A DNA stretch of 8,856 nucleotides from an uncultured Bacilli bacterium (GCA_944358225.1 CALVQP010000048.1:1-8856), one strand, 5' to 3'; positions 1 to 6,211 are shown, counted from the stretch's first letter. Notes: generated by a model from the sequence alone, not told the origin. Program-made: numbers and translations.

Positions 1-394
1 AACTGAATCAGATATTGAAAATTCGTTTAATGAATCATCTTCAACTATCACTTTTGAGGAATCAGCACTTAAAGAAAAAGTAGAATTAATATTCGGTGAA
101 GGTTCATATGAACGAACAAATTACATTTCTGCTGGATTAATAGATGGTTATACTTATGACGAAGCAACTGGTTTATACGTATATGGAAATTTTCCTGGTG
201 GTGGTGTGGCTCCAACTTATACTTTAAATTTAGTTGATGTAAGTAAAGATGATAATTATCTTATTTTAAAAGAAAACGTAACATACGATAGTTATGAAGA
301 TTTAAAGGGCACTTTAGATGAAAATATATTATATAAATATAAACAAGACGAAGCTGGTAACTATTACTTATATTCAATAGATATAGAAAAATAA
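1..394 (+). CDS. C-terminal part of an exported hypothetical protein (5' end outside window)
   Basis: The frame is open from base 2 to a TAA at 392-394, giving 130 visible residues. There is no ATG. The only internal start-like codon, GTG at 206, has no ribosome binding site and lies in the middle of continuous coding sequence, so the gene begins before the window. The visible part has an acidic Ser/Glu-rich stretch (ESDIENSFNESSS), which looks like a linker, then a compact region rich in Tyr, Gly and Asp with a GNFPGGGVAP turn and alternating hydrophobic residues that suggest beta strands. There are no membrane segments and no sorting signal at the C-terminus. This composition fits the extracellular domain of a lipoprotein or secreted protein, but the signal peptide is not visible and I do not recognise the family. 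The following genes are also envelope proteins, which agrees with an extracellular role. Function unknown. Confidence 0.75.
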   Translation, partial: TESDIENSFNESSSTITFEESALKEKVELIFGEGSYERTNYISAGLIDGYTYDEATGLYVYGNFPGGGVAPTYTLNLVDVSKDDNYLILKENVTYDSYEDLKGTLDENILYKYKQDEAGNYYLYSIDIEK

Positions 395-420
395 TTAACA
401 GAAAAATTATTTGATAACTT

Positions 421-445
421 AACTGACTAAAAACTAGTCAGTTTT
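421..445 (+). terminator. Rho-independent terminator after the partial first gene
   Basis: A 9-bp perfect stem, AACTGACTA (421-429) and TAGTCAGTT (435-443), encloses a 5-base AAAAC loop and runs into T residues. It lies 27 bases after the TAA. The T tract is short and broken by AAA, so termination may be incomplete. The rest of the gap up to 600 is AT-rich and shows no gene or RNA that I can support. Confidence 0.65.
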
Positions 446-605
446 AAATTTGCAAAATATTCATTACAATCGGCGCTTTCAAAGAATTTTCTTTTATATT
501 TTTAATTGTTTTGATTCAAGTTTAAACAAATTATTGATTTTGTCTTTTTAATATTTTAATTTAATTATTTTTTTCAAACTTATTTTCGGTAAATCAAAAA
601 AATAC

Positions 606-633
606 TTGCTTTTTAAAACTTATGTGCTATAAT
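606..633 (+). promoter_or_regulatory. Promoter of the 194-aa membrane protein gene
   Basis: TTGCTT (606-611) and a perfect TATAAT (628-633) are separated by 16 bases. TG at 625-626, one base before the -10, makes it an extended -10. The start codon is 28 bases downstream and is preceded by a strong AAAGGAG ribosome binding site (647-653). Confidence 0.75.
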
Positions 634-661
634 ACTAACTGCCAAAAAAGGAGAGATAAAT

Positions 662-1246
662 ATGGGAGAACAACAGAAAAAAAGCGAGGCAAGTAATTTA
701 AATCAAGATTCAAAAGTTGAAGTAAGAAATAATTTGATCAAAAATGTAAAAAAGCGAAACAATAGAGCCATTGCCTTAAGTGCATTAGCTATATCAGCAA
801 GTTTAACAGGAGCTGGAATATCTTATAAATTAATGAAAGATGGAAATCCTTTACGTAGCTTAGGTTTAATTTCTATTTCTTCAATTGTCTTGACTTTGGA
901 TGCAGTAGGAATATATTCAACCAAAAAGCGCAATGATCTCGATAAAAAGCGCAGTTCTAAGATTGGTCATGAGCTTTTGAATTCATTAATGAGTCAATAT
1001 GATCAAGCATTTATTGCGGAAGCCAAAAATATTTATGGTGATTTAGAAAATAATGATTTTAATACTTATAAACCTTATGAAGAAGCGATTGAACTTTTAA
1101 AAATGAAAAAAGAATTGTTAGAAGACCTTGCTTATAAAATCGAGGATTATAATTTAACATCTATAGATCCAAAGTTAGTTGAAAATCTTAATAATCAACA
1201 AGAAATTATTTCCGAAGATGTTTCACGACTTCTTAAGTTAAAATAA
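662..1246 (+). CDS. Hypothetical protein with two membrane segments and a helical C-terminal domain
   Basis: The protein has 194 aa. The ATG at 662 is preceded by AAAGGAG with 8-bp spacing. Residues 1-35 are polar and basic (VKKRNNR before the membrane). Residues about 36-57 and 64-86 are hydrophobic and form two candidate transmembrane helices, separated by a short KDGNPLR turn, so both ends probably lie in the cytoplasm. After KKRNDLDKKR (88-97) the remaining hundred residues are charged and strongly helical, with a heptad-like stretch (EEAIELLKMKKELLEDL) that suggests a coiled coil. There is no signal peptide cleavage site, no enzyme motif and no sorting signal. I do not recognise the family. 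It forms its own transcription unit, with an extended -10 promoter and a terminator directly after its stop. It could be a membrane-organising or adaptor protein, but that is only a guess from its architecture. Confidence 0.8.
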   Translation: MGEQQKKSEASNLNQDSKVEVRNNLIKNVKKRNNRAIALSALAISASLTGAGISYKLMKDGNPLRSLGLISISSIVLTLDAVGIYSTKKRNDLDKKRSSKIGHELLNSLMSQYDQAFIAEAKNIYGDLENNDFNTYKPYEEAIELLKMKKELLEDLAYKIEDYNLTSIDPKLVENLNNQQEIISEDVSRLLKLK

Positions 1247-1273
1247 ATATTTCTAAAACAGAAATATTTTTTT
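1245..1273 (+). terminator. Rho-independent terminator overlapping the stop codon of the 194-aa gene
   Basis: A 10-bp perfect stem, AAATATTTCT (1245-1254) and AGAAATATTT (1260-1269), has an AAAAC loop and is followed by TTTT (1270-1273). The stem begins inside the TAA stop codon. The loop matches that of the terminator at 421-445. The stem is AT-rich, so it is weak on its own. Confidence 0.75.
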
Positions 1274-1300
1274 GTCATCCAAAATTATATATGTTAATAT
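1272..1300 (+). promoter_or_regulatory. Promoter of the 441-aa gene
   Basis: TTGTCA (1272-1277) and TAATAT (1295-1300) are spaced by 17 bases, with TG at 1292-1293 forming an extended -10. The -35 overlaps the T tract of the preceding terminator. TATAAT at 1301-1306 is also present but has no -35 at a suitable distance, so I prefer the first pair. Confidence 0.55.
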
Positions 1301-1324
1301 TATAATAGGAAGTAGGTAGTATTT

Positions 1325-2650
1325 ATGAGCAAGACTAGAAAATTAACTATAGGTATATTAGCAGTATTAGGAATAATGTTAGTGGTATCTATGGTTTCTT
1401 ATTATTTTCATTTTAGTAGACCCAAAACGATTTTAAAAACATTTCTAAATCAATCTTATAACTTAATACATGAAAAACTAGATCAATCGAATAAATTAGA
1501 TTATGAAGATAAATTTAGTCTAAATTCTGCTATTAAAATAACTACGAGTGAGAATAATGCATTAACAGCATATAATTATAATCTAGATATTAAGACGGAT
1601 TTAGCAAATCAAAAAATATATGGTAACATAGCTGCTTTAAAAGAAAATCAAGCAATTCTTAATGCAGCGATCTTAATTAATAACCAAGATGTTTTTGCTC
1701 AAATTCCTCAAATATATACTAAAACTTTAAATTTGGGAGCAAGTGAAGATTTATGGTCTGCTCAGACTGGTAAGAGCGTAACTTTAAGTGATTATAGCTA
1801 TATTTTAAAATTTTTTAAAGATTCATTTATCCAATCTTTAGAAAACAGTGATTTTAGTAAGGAACATACTAATTTAATCATAAATAAAAAAGAAATCAAA
1901 ACTGATAAATTAATTTATAAAGCTGATTCTAAAAGATTAAATCAAGTGAGTAAAATATTTTTAAATAATCTAAAAAGTGATTCGAAAGCTCTAGAAATAT
2001 TAGCTAAGTTAACATTAATGGATAAAGAAGAATTGTTAAAAGAAATTGAAAATAATATTTCAGATATTTCCAAGGAAAAGGAACTAGAAATAAATTTGTA
2101 TACTAAGAAACATTCTTCTAAAGTTTTAAAGGCAGTTTTAATAAAAGACCAAGAAAACATTTTCTGCTACGAGTCTTTGGACAACTATTTAGCCTTTGAT
2201 TATTATAATGAAGCTAGAATAACAGTTGATCAACAACAAGACCAAAAAGTCATTAAATTATATACTAATGATTACGAATTGGCTACTTTTAACGTTACAG
2301 AATATAATGCTAATAAGATATCTTCTAATTTTATTATTAATTATGAACAGGAAGCTATTAAAGGGGATTTTACTTTTAATAGTACTAAGATAAACGATCA
2401 CGAAATCTCAACTAATTTAACAATAAATATCAATCCTGACAGTAATACCGAAAAAATTAATTTAAAAATCGATACTAAGATGAGTAATAATGTGAGCATA
2501 GAAGAATTTAAAAATACGGATGTTATAAACATAGATGCATTAACAGAAACAGATTATGAAGATATTAATAATAATCTACTTAATAATGAATTCATAATGG
2601 CATTATTACAAGAATATTATCAACTATCATCTAATAGTATATCTTTTTAA
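1325..2650 (+). CDS. Hypothetical membrane-anchored extracellular protein
   Basis: The protein has 441 aa. The ATG at 1325 follows a loose purine-rich ribosome binding site (AGGAAGTAGG, 1307-1316). Residues 1-6 are basic (MSKTRK) and about 7-28 form a hydrophobic helix without a lipobox or a clear signal peptidase site, so it is most likely an uncleaved signal anchor with the bulk outside the cell. The ectodomain is rich in Asn, Lys, Ile and Leu. It has a helical stretch (about 200-260) and a long C-terminal part of alternating hydrophobic residues that suggests beta strands. There is only one Cys, which is normal for an extracellular protein of such bacteria. There is no peptidase, hydrolase or sortase motif and no C-terminal sorting signal. 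I do not recognise the family. It has its own promoter and a strong terminator. A role as a lipid- or wall-associated scaffold is possible but cannot be shown from the sequence. Confidence 0.8.
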   Translation: MSKTRKLTIGILAVLGIMLVVSMVSYYFHFSRPKTILKTFLNQSYNLIHEKLDQSNKLDYEDKFSLNSAIKITTSENNALTAYNYNLDIKTDLANQKIYGNIAALKENQAILNAAILINNQDVFAQIPQIYTKTLNLGASEDLWSAQTGKSVTLSDYSYILKFFKDSFIQSLENSDFSKEHTNLIINKKEIKTDKLIYKADSKRLNQVSKIFLNNLKSDSKALEILAKLTLMDKEELLKEIENNISDISKEKELEINLYTKKHSSKVLKAVLIKDQENIFCYESLDNYLAFDYYNEARITVDQQQDQKVIKLYTNDYELATFNVTEYNANKISSNFIINYEQEAIKGDFTFNSTKINDHEISTNLTININPDSNTEKINLKIDTKMSNNVSIEEFKNTDVINIDALTETDYEDINNNLLNNEFIMALLQEYYQLSSNSISF

Positions 2651-2687
2651 AAAAATATACTTCTAATAATTAATTGACACATTTAAT

Positions 2688-2709
2688 AAAAAGTGCATTG
2701 CACTTTTTT
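2688..2709 (+). terminator. Rho-independent terminator after the 441-aa gene
   Basis: The stem AAAAAGTG (2688-2695) and CACTTTTT (2701-2708) has a CATTG loop, followed by one more T. It lies 37 bases after the TAA. The A and T runs in the stem make it symmetrical, so it could act in both directions. Confidence 0.75.
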
Positions 2710-2745
2710 AATTTTTAAAGAGTTAAATTTGGAAATCATAATAAG

Positions 2746-2786
2746 ATTGACGTCAATATACAGTGCAGTTATCAAGATATATTGAC
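2746..2786 (+). promoter_or_regulatory. Symmetric operator-like element upstream of the sortase substrate
   Basis: There is a 12-bp perfect palindrome, ATTGACGTCAAT, at 2746-2757. Its right half is also the left arm of a 9-bp inverted repeat, GTCAATATA (2752-2760) and TATATTGAC (2778-2786), with a 17-base spacer. That makes three ATTGAC/GTCAAT half-sites. The rightmost overlaps the -35 hexamer of the substrate promoter, where a bound dimeric regulator could block or steer RNA polymerase. The symmetry is read directly from the bases. The regulator and its identity are unknown. Confidence 0.45.
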
Positions 2787-2812
2787 AATAATACGGGTAG
2801 AAATGTTATATT
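2782..2812 (+). promoter_or_regulatory. Promoter of the sortase substrate gene
   Basis: A consensus -35 TTGACA (2782-2787) is followed after 19 bases by TATATT (2807-2812), with TG at 2804-2805 as an extended -10. The spacer is longer than ideal, and TTATAT one base earlier gives 18. It places transcription start near 2819, just before the AAAGGAG at 2821-2827, so the leader would be very short. This argues against the upstream GTG (2763) as the start codon, because it would lie before the promoter. Confidence 0.6.
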
Positions 2813-2834
2813 TAAAATAGAAAGGAGTAGAAAG

Positions 2835-3674
2835 ATGAGAAAGAAAATAGTAGGAGGATTGCTTGCAATATCGGCACTATTTAGCTTGGGAGCTGGCCGA
2901 GTTAATGCTTGGGAGTTAGAAGATTGGACTTCTGCTGATGGTTATGGAACCGTAACTAAAGTTGATGACAATATTACTAACATTAAAGGTGAAACTCAGG
3001 TTAATGAGGGTATGTTTTACGGAGCTTATACTAATAAAAGTACTCAAAAATTAGATGACGGTATTAAAGAAGAATTATATATTGAACTAAATAAAGATGA
3101 TTACGCTGTTGGAGAATTCTTCGAAGTAACAGTAGCTTTAAAAAATTCTACTGATGATGATTCTAATTTACGTGAAATAATAATGCAAGCGCAAAGAACT
3201 GCAGATGGCTTTTTAATTTCTTCAAATGTTGCTGATCCAGATTTTAAAGTAAATATCACTGAAGATGGTGTATACACTTTTACATGGAATATGTATAAAG
3301 TGGAAGACAAAGCTTATGCTCAACTTCAAATTTCTAGATGGGATGAGATCCTTGGAACTAGTATAGAAATTGACTTAGATAATGAAGCTTTTTCAAATGA
3401 AGCAGTTTTAAAACCATTAAGTGAACATGAAGGTGTAACTACAAGATATGTTTGGTTCTGCAACGTTCAAGTAGCTAACGGTATCAATGTGTATACAACA
3501 CTACCAGAAAAACCGATAATTGATGAAGAACAACCCCAAGCTCCTGTAGATGAAAAAGATGAAACAATAGCTGAAAACCCTAATACTAGTGACAATATTG
3601 TATGGTATGCATCAGTTGCAGTTTTAGGCTTAGTTATTGTTGCGATCGCTGCAAAAAAAGTATTTGTAAAATAA
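2835..3674 (+). CDS. Secreted sortase-anchored surface protein with NPNTS sorting signal
   Basis: The protein has 279 aa. The ATG at 2835 has AAAGGAG 7 bases upstream and begins a classic signal peptide: MRKK, a hydrophobic core to about residue 20, then VNA as a probable cleavage site after residue 25. An in-frame GTG at 2763 would bury this signal peptide and precedes the promoter, so I rejected it. The mature part (26-223) is acidic and probably beta-rich, and I do not recognise its fold. A Pro/Glu-rich linker (about 224-247) leads to the C-terminal sorting signal: NPNTSD (248-253), a hydrophobic helix (about 255-273) and the basic tail KKVFVK. Class B sortases are known to favour NPxT-type motifs, so it should be cut between Thr251 and Ser252 and joined to the wall or to another protein. 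The sortase gene lies immediately downstream, which makes it the obvious partner. The cargo function (adhesin, ligand capture, structural) is unknown. Confidence 0.85.
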   Translation: MRKKIVGGLLAISALFSLGAGRVNAWELEDWTSADGYGTVTKVDDNITNIKGETQVNEGMFYGAYTNKSTQKLDDGIKEELYIELNKDDYAVGEFFEVTVALKNSTDDDSNLREIIMQAQRTADGFLISSNVADPDFKVNITEDGVYTFTWNMYKVEDKAYAQLQISRWDEILGTSIEIDLDNEAFSNEAVLKPLSEHEGVTTRYVWFCNVQVANGINVYTTLPEKPIIDEEQPQAPVDEKDETIAENPNTSDNIVWYASVAVLGLVIVAIAAKKVFVK

Positions 3675-3685
3675 TTAAAAATATT

Positions 3686-3717
3686 AAGCTTAAAGGCAGT
3701 GTTCTTTAAGCTTTTTT
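3686..3717 (+). terminator. Terminator between the sortase substrate and the sortase
   Basis: A 10-bp perfect stem, AAGCTTAAAG (3686-3695) and CTTTAAGCTT (3704-3713), has an 8-base loop and is followed by TTTT (3714-3717). It fills most of the 61-base gap before the sortase. I see no promoter in that gap, so the sortase probably depends on read-through. Confidence 0.8.
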
Positions 3718-3735
3718 ATTAGAAAAGAGGATAAT

Positions 3736-4560
3736 ATGCTAAAGAAAAAAAGAAAACTAAAAAAATGGGTTTGGGTTACTATTTTAATCTTAGGTATCTT
3801 ATGTTTAGCTATATCTTTCTTTAAAATTGTACGTTGGTACATTGATAACAAAAATACAGCTACAGAAATTCAAAAAATAGATAAAGAAGTTCAAATAAAA
3901 AAAGTAACTGAAGAAGAAAATGTGGAATCAATTAATCCTCCCGAAGCTAGTAATAAACCTAATGACTATTGGGATTATATAAAACTACCTCTAATTAATG
4001 TTGACTTTACATCATTACTTCAAAAAAATCCTGATACAGTTGCCTTTATTAAAGTAAGTGGAACTAATATAAATTATCCAGTGGTTCAAAGTACTAACAA
4101 CAGCTATTATTTAAACCATTCTTATGATAAAAGCTATAATGAAGCTGGCTGGGTATTTTTAGATTATCGTAATGACTTACAAAATTTTGATTCTAATACT
4201 ATCATCTATGCTCATGGAAGATATGATACTACGATGTTTGGATCTTTAAAAAATGTATTTAAAAATAATTGGTATAAAAATACTGAAAATTATGTTATTA
4301 ATCTTTCTACTCCGATTCACAATACTTTATGGCAAATTTTTTCAGTTTATATCATAGATACTGAAAATTATTATTTAACTACTAATTTTGCTTCGACAGA
4401 AAACTATCAAGCTTTTTTAGATACGATTTCCGCTCGTAGCATGCTTTCATTTAACGCCTCCGTTAACACTAATGATAAAATTCTAACTTTATCAACTTGT
4501 TACAACAATTTTCAAAAAGTCGTTCTACATGCTAAGTTAATTAAAATCCAAAAAAAATAA
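3736..4560 (+). CDS. Class B-like sortase with Lys at the active-site Arg position
   Basis: The protein has 274 aa. The ATG at 3736 follows GAGG (3727-3730). It is a membrane-anchored cysteine transpeptidase that cuts a sorting signal after Thr and transfers the protein to an amino nucleophile at the cell surface. The N-terminus is basic (KKKRKLKK), then a signal anchor at about 11-30, a charged stalk to about 75, and the catalytic domain at about 80-272. Class B-type landmarks are visible: the DTVAFIKVSGTNINYPVVQ strand (100-118), the IIYAH motif with catalytic His160 followed by MFGSL (167-171), and TLSTC with catalytic Cys255. The third conserved active-site residue, an Arg just before the final VVxHAKL strand, is Lys261 here (codon AAA, 4516-4518). 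The fold and the other residues look intact, so it may still be active. Its likely substrate is the NPNTS protein directly upstream. I assign no srtB symbol because the subclass is inferred only from motifs. Confidence 0.9.
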   Translation: MLKKKRKLKKWVWVTILILGILCLAISFFKIVRWYIDNKNTATEIQKIDKEVQIKKVTEEENVESINPPEASNKPNDYWDYIKLPLINVDFTSLLQKNPDTVAFIKVSGTNINYPVVQSTNNSYYLNHSYDKSYNEAGWVFLDYRNDLQNFDSNTIIYAHGRYDTTMFGSLKNVFKNNWYKNTENYVINLSTPIHNTLWQIFSVYIIDTENYYLTTNFASTENYQAFLDTISARSMLSFNASVNTNDKILTLSTCYNNFQKVVLHAKLIKIQKK

Positions 4561-4579
4561 TCTTTTTATAAAAGTATAG

Positions 4580-4585
4580 TATAAT
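4580..4585 (+). promoter_or_regulatory. Possible -10 element for the glycoside hydrolase gene
   Basis: A perfect TATAAT lies 45 bases before the ATG at 4631, in the gap after the sortase stop. No convincing -35 is visible at the right distance and there is no TG extension. No terminator separates the sortase from this gene either, so it may be co-transcribed with the sortase, with or without this promoter. Confidence 0.4.
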
Positions 4586-4630
4586 GTTAGTAATCTTACA
4601 TAAAATGAGAAGTAGCAAGGATGAGTGTTT

Positions 4631-6004
4631 ATGAAAAATAAAATTATTTCTTTATTTTTAGTCGTACTTATTATTCTAAGCTCTTTTTTTATTTATCTTC
4701 ATTTAAAGAATTTAAAGGAAACTAATTCTGAAGATGATACTCATATTCTTCATGGTATTATTTATGATATTTCCAATAATAATTTAACCGTAAAAAATTC
4801 AAGTGGAGCTTTTTACACCTTCAATCTTTTAGAGCAACAAAATATTGCCAATCTTTTTTTAGGAAGTACAGTAGCTATAAAATTTCGTGGCCAACTAGAC
4901 AGTTCTTTAAACTTTCAACATGTTACTGTTAAATCAATAAGCATTAGTGCTTGTGATAACGATATTCCTAAAGCTTATCAAGATCACGGAATATTTAATA
5001 AATATTACAATCAGGCATATGCTAAACTTCAAAAGCTGAGTTTAGATGAGAAAATTGGTCAACTTTTGCTAGTTAGAGTTCCTGAAAAAGACCAACTTGA
5101 AGCAATTCATAATTATCATTTGGGCGGATATATCCTTTTTAGTAGAGATACCAAAAATGAAACTAAAAAGACACTTATAGATAAAATAAATAGTTATCAA
5201 CAAGCCGCTAAAATACCTTTAATAATTGCAGTTGATGAAGAAGGAGGTAGTGTTGTAAGAATTAGCAATAATAAAAATTTAAGAAGTTCTAAATTTTCTT
5301 CACCTCAAGAAATATATCAAGAGTATGGTTTAGAAGGAATAAAACAAACTACAAAAGAGATGAGCCAGTTACTAGAAAGTCTTCATATCAATTTAAATTT
5401 AGCTCCGGTGGCAGATGTATCAACCAATCCGAACGATTTTATTTATAAACGATCTTTAGGTCAAGATGCTAAAACAACTGCTAAATATATTCAAACCGTT
5501 ATTAATACAAGTCATGATTATTCAGTTGCGTATACTTTAAAACATTTTCCGGGTTATGGTAATAATTTGGATACCCATAATACATTTTCTATAGATAAAC
5601 GCAGTTTAGAAAGCTTGAAAGAAAATGATTTAATTCCCTTCCAAGCGGGCATAGATGCGAAAGCTCAAGTTATTCTTGTATCTCATAATATTATCAAAAC
5701 TTTAGATAATAAGTATCCTGCTTCTTTATCTTTACCTGTACATAATCTTGCTCGTGAATATCTAGGATTTACAGGTATCTTGTTAACTGATGATTTAGAT
5801 ATGGATGCTATAAAAAAGTATGCTAATGACAATGCTGTAGTTAAAGCAATACTAGCTGGGAATGATATGATAATAGTATCTGATTACAAAGAGGCTATCA
5901 CAGAAATTCAACAAGCGCTTGAAAATAAAACTATAACTGAAGAGCTAATTAACTATAATGTATTTCGTATACTAGCATGGAAGTATTATATGGGATTACT
6001 TTAA
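4631..6004 (+). CDS. Membrane-anchored family 3 glycoside hydrolase, NagZ-like beta-N-acetylhexosaminidase
   Basis: The protein has 457 aa from the ATG at 4631, chosen because AAGGA (4617-4621) sits 9 bases upstream. A GTG two codons earlier is too close to that site. Residues 1-25 form an uncleaved-looking membrane anchor. Residues about 38-106 look like a small beta-barrel-type domain (GIIYDISNNNLTV, LGSTVAIKFRGQLD). The GH3 barrel runs from about 125 to the end. Family landmarks are KIGQLLLV (141-148), VDEEGGSVVR (201-210), LAPVADV (257-263), KHFPGYG (304-310), the D314-T-H316 pair that serves as acid/base in NagZ-type enzymes, and LTDDLDMDAI (385-394) with the expected nucleophile Asp387. 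There is no second GH3 domain, as in NagZ. Such enzymes release terminal GlcNAc from peptidoglycan fragments. The anchor suggests action outside the membrane on wall sugars, next to the sortase locus. The exact substrate is not proven by sequence. Confidence 0.88.
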   Translation: MKNKIISLFLVVLIILSSFFIYLHLKNLKETNSEDDTHILHGIIYDISNNNLTVKNSSGAFYTFNLLEQQNIANLFLGSTVAIKFRGQLDSSLNFQHVTVKSISISACDNDIPKAYQDHGIFNKYYNQAYAKLQKLSLDEKIGQLLLVRVPEKDQLEAIHNYHLGGYILFSRDTKNETKKTLIDKINSYQQAAKIPLIIAVDEEGGSVVRISNNKNLRSSKFSSPQEIYQEYGLEGIKQTTKEMSQLLESLHINLNLAPVADVSTNPNDFIYKRSLGQDAKTTAKYIQTVINTSHDYSVAYTLKHFPGYGNNLDTHNTFSIDKRSLESLKENDLIPFQAGIDAKAQVILVSHNIIKTLDNKYPASLSLPVHNLAREYLGFTGILLTDDLDMDAIKKYANDNAVVKAILAGNDMIIVSDYKEAITEIQQALENKTITEELINYNVFRILAWKYYMGLL

Positions 6005-6045
6005 TCTGTAAAGTCTATAATATAAAATAGTTATAATTTGCCAAA

Positions 6046-6065
6046 ATGTGAAAAATGATTCACAT
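6046..6065. terminator. Hairpin after the glycoside hydrolase, possible weak terminator
   Basis: A 7-bp inverted repeat, ATGTGAA (6046-6052) and TTCACAT (6059-6065), surrounds a 6-base loop. It is followed by AAAATAAT instead of a T run, so it is a poor terminator in the forward direction. It is the only hairpin of note before the uvrB promoter. It could equally be a protein-binding site. Confidence 0.35.
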
Positions 6066-6096
6066 AAAATAATAACGAATTAAAGTAACTATATCA

Positions 6097-6126
6097 TTGA
6101 CCTTTACACATAATTTACTGTAAAAT
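6097..6126 (+). promoter_or_regulatory. Upstream uvrB promoter
   Basis: TTGACC (6097-6102) and TAAAAT (6121-6126) are spaced by 18 bases. A short palindrome, TTTACTGTAAA (6114-6124), overlaps the -10. A second palindrome at 6136-6147 sits at about the transcription start. The leader to uvrB would be about 100 bases. Confidence 0.6.
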
Positions 6127-6135
6127 AGATTTGCT

Positions 6136-6147
6136 CGATAATTATCG
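6136..6147. promoter_or_regulatory. Operator-like palindrome in the uvrB promoter
   Basis: CGATAATTATCG is a 12-bp perfect palindrome beginning 10 bases after the -10, so it covers the expected transcription start of the upstream promoter. This is a typical place for a repressor. In many bacteria uvrB belongs to the LexA/SOS regulon, so a LexA-type operator of a non-Bacillus form is one possibility. The Bacillus box GAAC-N4-GTTC is not present in the gap. The symmetry is seen; the regulator is inferred. Confidence 0.45.
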
Positions 6148-6173
6148 TATTTGTATTTGTTTTAAATAAAAAA

Positions 6174-6211
6174 TAAAATTTAAATAGTGAAATATGATAA
6201 AATTTAAATAG
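6174..6211 (+). repeat. 14-bp direct repeat in the uvrB leader, with a second possible promoter
   Basis: TAAAATTTAAATAG occurs exactly at 6174-6187 and 6198-6211, a 24-bp period. The second copy is preceded by TG at 6195-6196, giving an extended -10 (TGATAAAAT, 6195-6203). This could be a second, proximal promoter 28 bases before the uvrB start. No good -35 goes with it. Because the region is almost pure A/T, part of the repetition may be chance. Confidence 0.4.

Noticed and set aside
206..394. A separate 62-aa gene starting at GTG 206
   Set aside because: The same frame is open to the start of the window and there is no ribosome binding site before 206, so it is the end of a longer gene.
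1942..2160. Minus-strand open frame of 72 codons
   Set aside because: It lies wholly inside the 441-aa gene, has no ribosome binding site, and its Phe/Ser/Leu-rich composition is what the antisense of an AT-rich gene gives.
2763..2834. Upstream GTG start for the sortase substrate
   Set aside because: It would put 24 polar residues before the signal peptide and lies before the TTGACA/TATATT promoter. The ATG at 2835 has AAAGGAG at good spacing.
3101..3310. Minus-strand open frame of 69 codons
   Set aside because: It is antisense to the sortase substrate, which has a signal peptide and a sorting signal; no independent start signals.
4625..4630. GTG at 4625 as the start of the glycoside hydrolase
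   Set aside because: It is only 3 bases from the AAGGA ribosome binding site; the ATG at 4631 has better spacing and is a better start codon.
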